Shown: positions 63,269 through 64,000 of the stretch, in pieces
How the letters are laid out: each line of letters opens with the position of its first letter
Numbering within the stretch: the stretch's first letter is position 1
Source: Falciphora oryzae
Taxonomy: Eukaryota; Ascomycota; Sordariomycetes; Magnaporthales; Magnaporthaceae
NCBI GenBank assembly: GCA_000733355.1
Contig: JNVV01000034.1
Location: 1-64,000 of the forward strand
Reading direction: 5' to 3'
DNA length: 64,000 bases
Made by a program: the position numbers and the translations under genes
The notes under the pieces: generated by a model
Told to the model about the DNA's origin: nothing
Databases searched by the model: none
Seen by the model: only the letters and a program-made list of their open reading frames with translations

Positions 63269-64000
63269 ACGTGGTTCACAAGTAAGTGGCGCATACAAGT
63301 AAGTGGCGCGTTTTCTATCGCGACTCGCGTTTCCCACTTCCAACCTCAATTCCTCAACAACCACAAATGGCGTCGACATCTAGCGAAGCGAAAATTGTTT
63401 TTGCTATACGGGCAATCCAATCCAATCCAATATTAAGTGTGCGTTCGGCAGCCAAAATCTACGACGTTTCTAAAACCACGCTGCGTCGCCGACGCGCTGG
63501 CCAAACTGCTCGACGCGACTACGTATCCAAATTACGGAAATTGACGGAATCCGAAAAGGAGGCGCTTGTTAAATACATACTCGAGCTGGATTCCCGCGCA
63601 TTTCCTCCCCGGCCTTTTGGTGTTAAAGATATGGCCAACCAACTGCTCGCCGAACGCGACGCGCGCGCCGTCGGCAAAAACTGGGTCGCGAACTTCGTTA
63701 AGCGCCGCGCAAAGCTCGGCATACGCTGGATTCGAAAGTACGACTACCAAAGGGCCAAGTGCGAAAATCCCAAGCTCGTTTCTGCCTGGTTCGACCTTAT
63801 ACGGAACATTGTGGCCAAATATAGCATCCTGGATGACGACATTTACAACTTCGACGAAACCGGCTTCCTTATGGGCATAATCGTTCCCGTTATAGTCATT
63901 ACAACGTCGGAAGGCCGTAGCAAAGCAAAGCTGGTCCAGCCTGGCAATAGGGAATGGGCTACAGTTATCCAAAGGGTTAACTGTTGCGGCTAGGCGATCC
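63269..64000 (+). mobile_element. Tc1/pogo-type transposon, left part
   Basis: Begins after the TA at 63267-63268 that interrupts the D-family copy. Two direct copies of ACAAGTAAGTGGCGC (63277-63291 and 63294-63308) mark the terminal repeat region. The element continues past the window. Confidence 0.7.
63367..63993 (+). pseudogene. Pogo-type transposase, N-terminal part with premature stop
   Basis: ATG at 63367 (MASTSSEAKIVFAIRAIQSN); the frame upstream has no ATG. HTH_psq region (VRSAAKIYDVSKTTLRRRRA), Tc5-type HTH (FVKRRAKLGIRWIRKYDYQR) and the start of the DDE_1 domain with IYNFDETGFLMG (first catalytic Asp). At 63991 the reading meets TAG where homologs have the Trp of GWAIPP-like sequence, a TGG-to-TAG change typical of RIP. 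The remaining catalytic Asp residues lie beyond the window. Confidence 0.85.

Overview
The window looks like a chromosome segment of a filamentous ascomycete, probably a Sordariomycete. The evidence is short (about 50-130 bp) GT-AG introns with CTRAY-like branch sites, fungus-restricted families (Cu-only surface SOD, Sulfotransfer_4, STAND-type N-terminal helical domain, Hsp70-like ATPase, PHO89), Fot1/pogo transposons, and transposons damaged almost only by C-to-T/G-to-A transitions, as in repeat-induced point mutation (RIP). No tRNA, rRNA or CRISPR array was seen.

Layout. Positions 1-22.8 kb are a nested transposon block. A solo or partial LTR (1-161) abuts a reverse-oriented gypsy gag-protease remnant 'B' (162-2290). 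A chromodomain Ty3/gypsy element 'A' (about 2.3-20.8 kb) is interrupted by a 626-bp solo LTR (5831-6456) and by a complete second element 'C' (7629-20132, 216-bp LTRs, target duplication TGTCC). 'C' is itself interrupted by a complete third element 'D' (9100-15666, 503-bp LTRs, target duplication AGCAC). A broken pogo/Fot1 transposon (20778-22560) split by an inverted solo LTR of the A family, and then a MITE, close the block.

Positions 22.8-60.4 kb are a gene island of normal composition. On the plus strand it carries an M28/PA-domain peptidase-like protein, a 7-TM protein, a secreted Cu-only superoxide dismutase-like protein and a secreted protein of unknown function. It then holds a 1.9-kb pogo/Fot1 transposon with an open but probably inactive transposase, a minus-strand sulfotransferase-like protein, a PHO89 phosphate:Na+ symporter, two small paralogous orphan genes, a plus-strand ATP-grasp gene with an internal deletion, and minus-strand histidine-phosphatase-like, STAND-N-terminal-like and Hsp70-like genes. 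Three related short inverted-repeat elements with 3-bp target duplications are scattered in and at the edge of this island.

Positions 60.4-64 kb are a second transposon block: a truncated MITE, a RIP-damaged D-family LTR retrotransposon with a tandemly duplicated LTR segment, and a Tc1/pogo transposon that inserted into it and runs off the window.

The host genes do not form an obvious single pathway. The main stories are in the repeats (insertion order, strand-biased decay, active-site loss, apparent self-priming in D) and in the orphan paralog pair. All counts were made by eye; no searches could be run.
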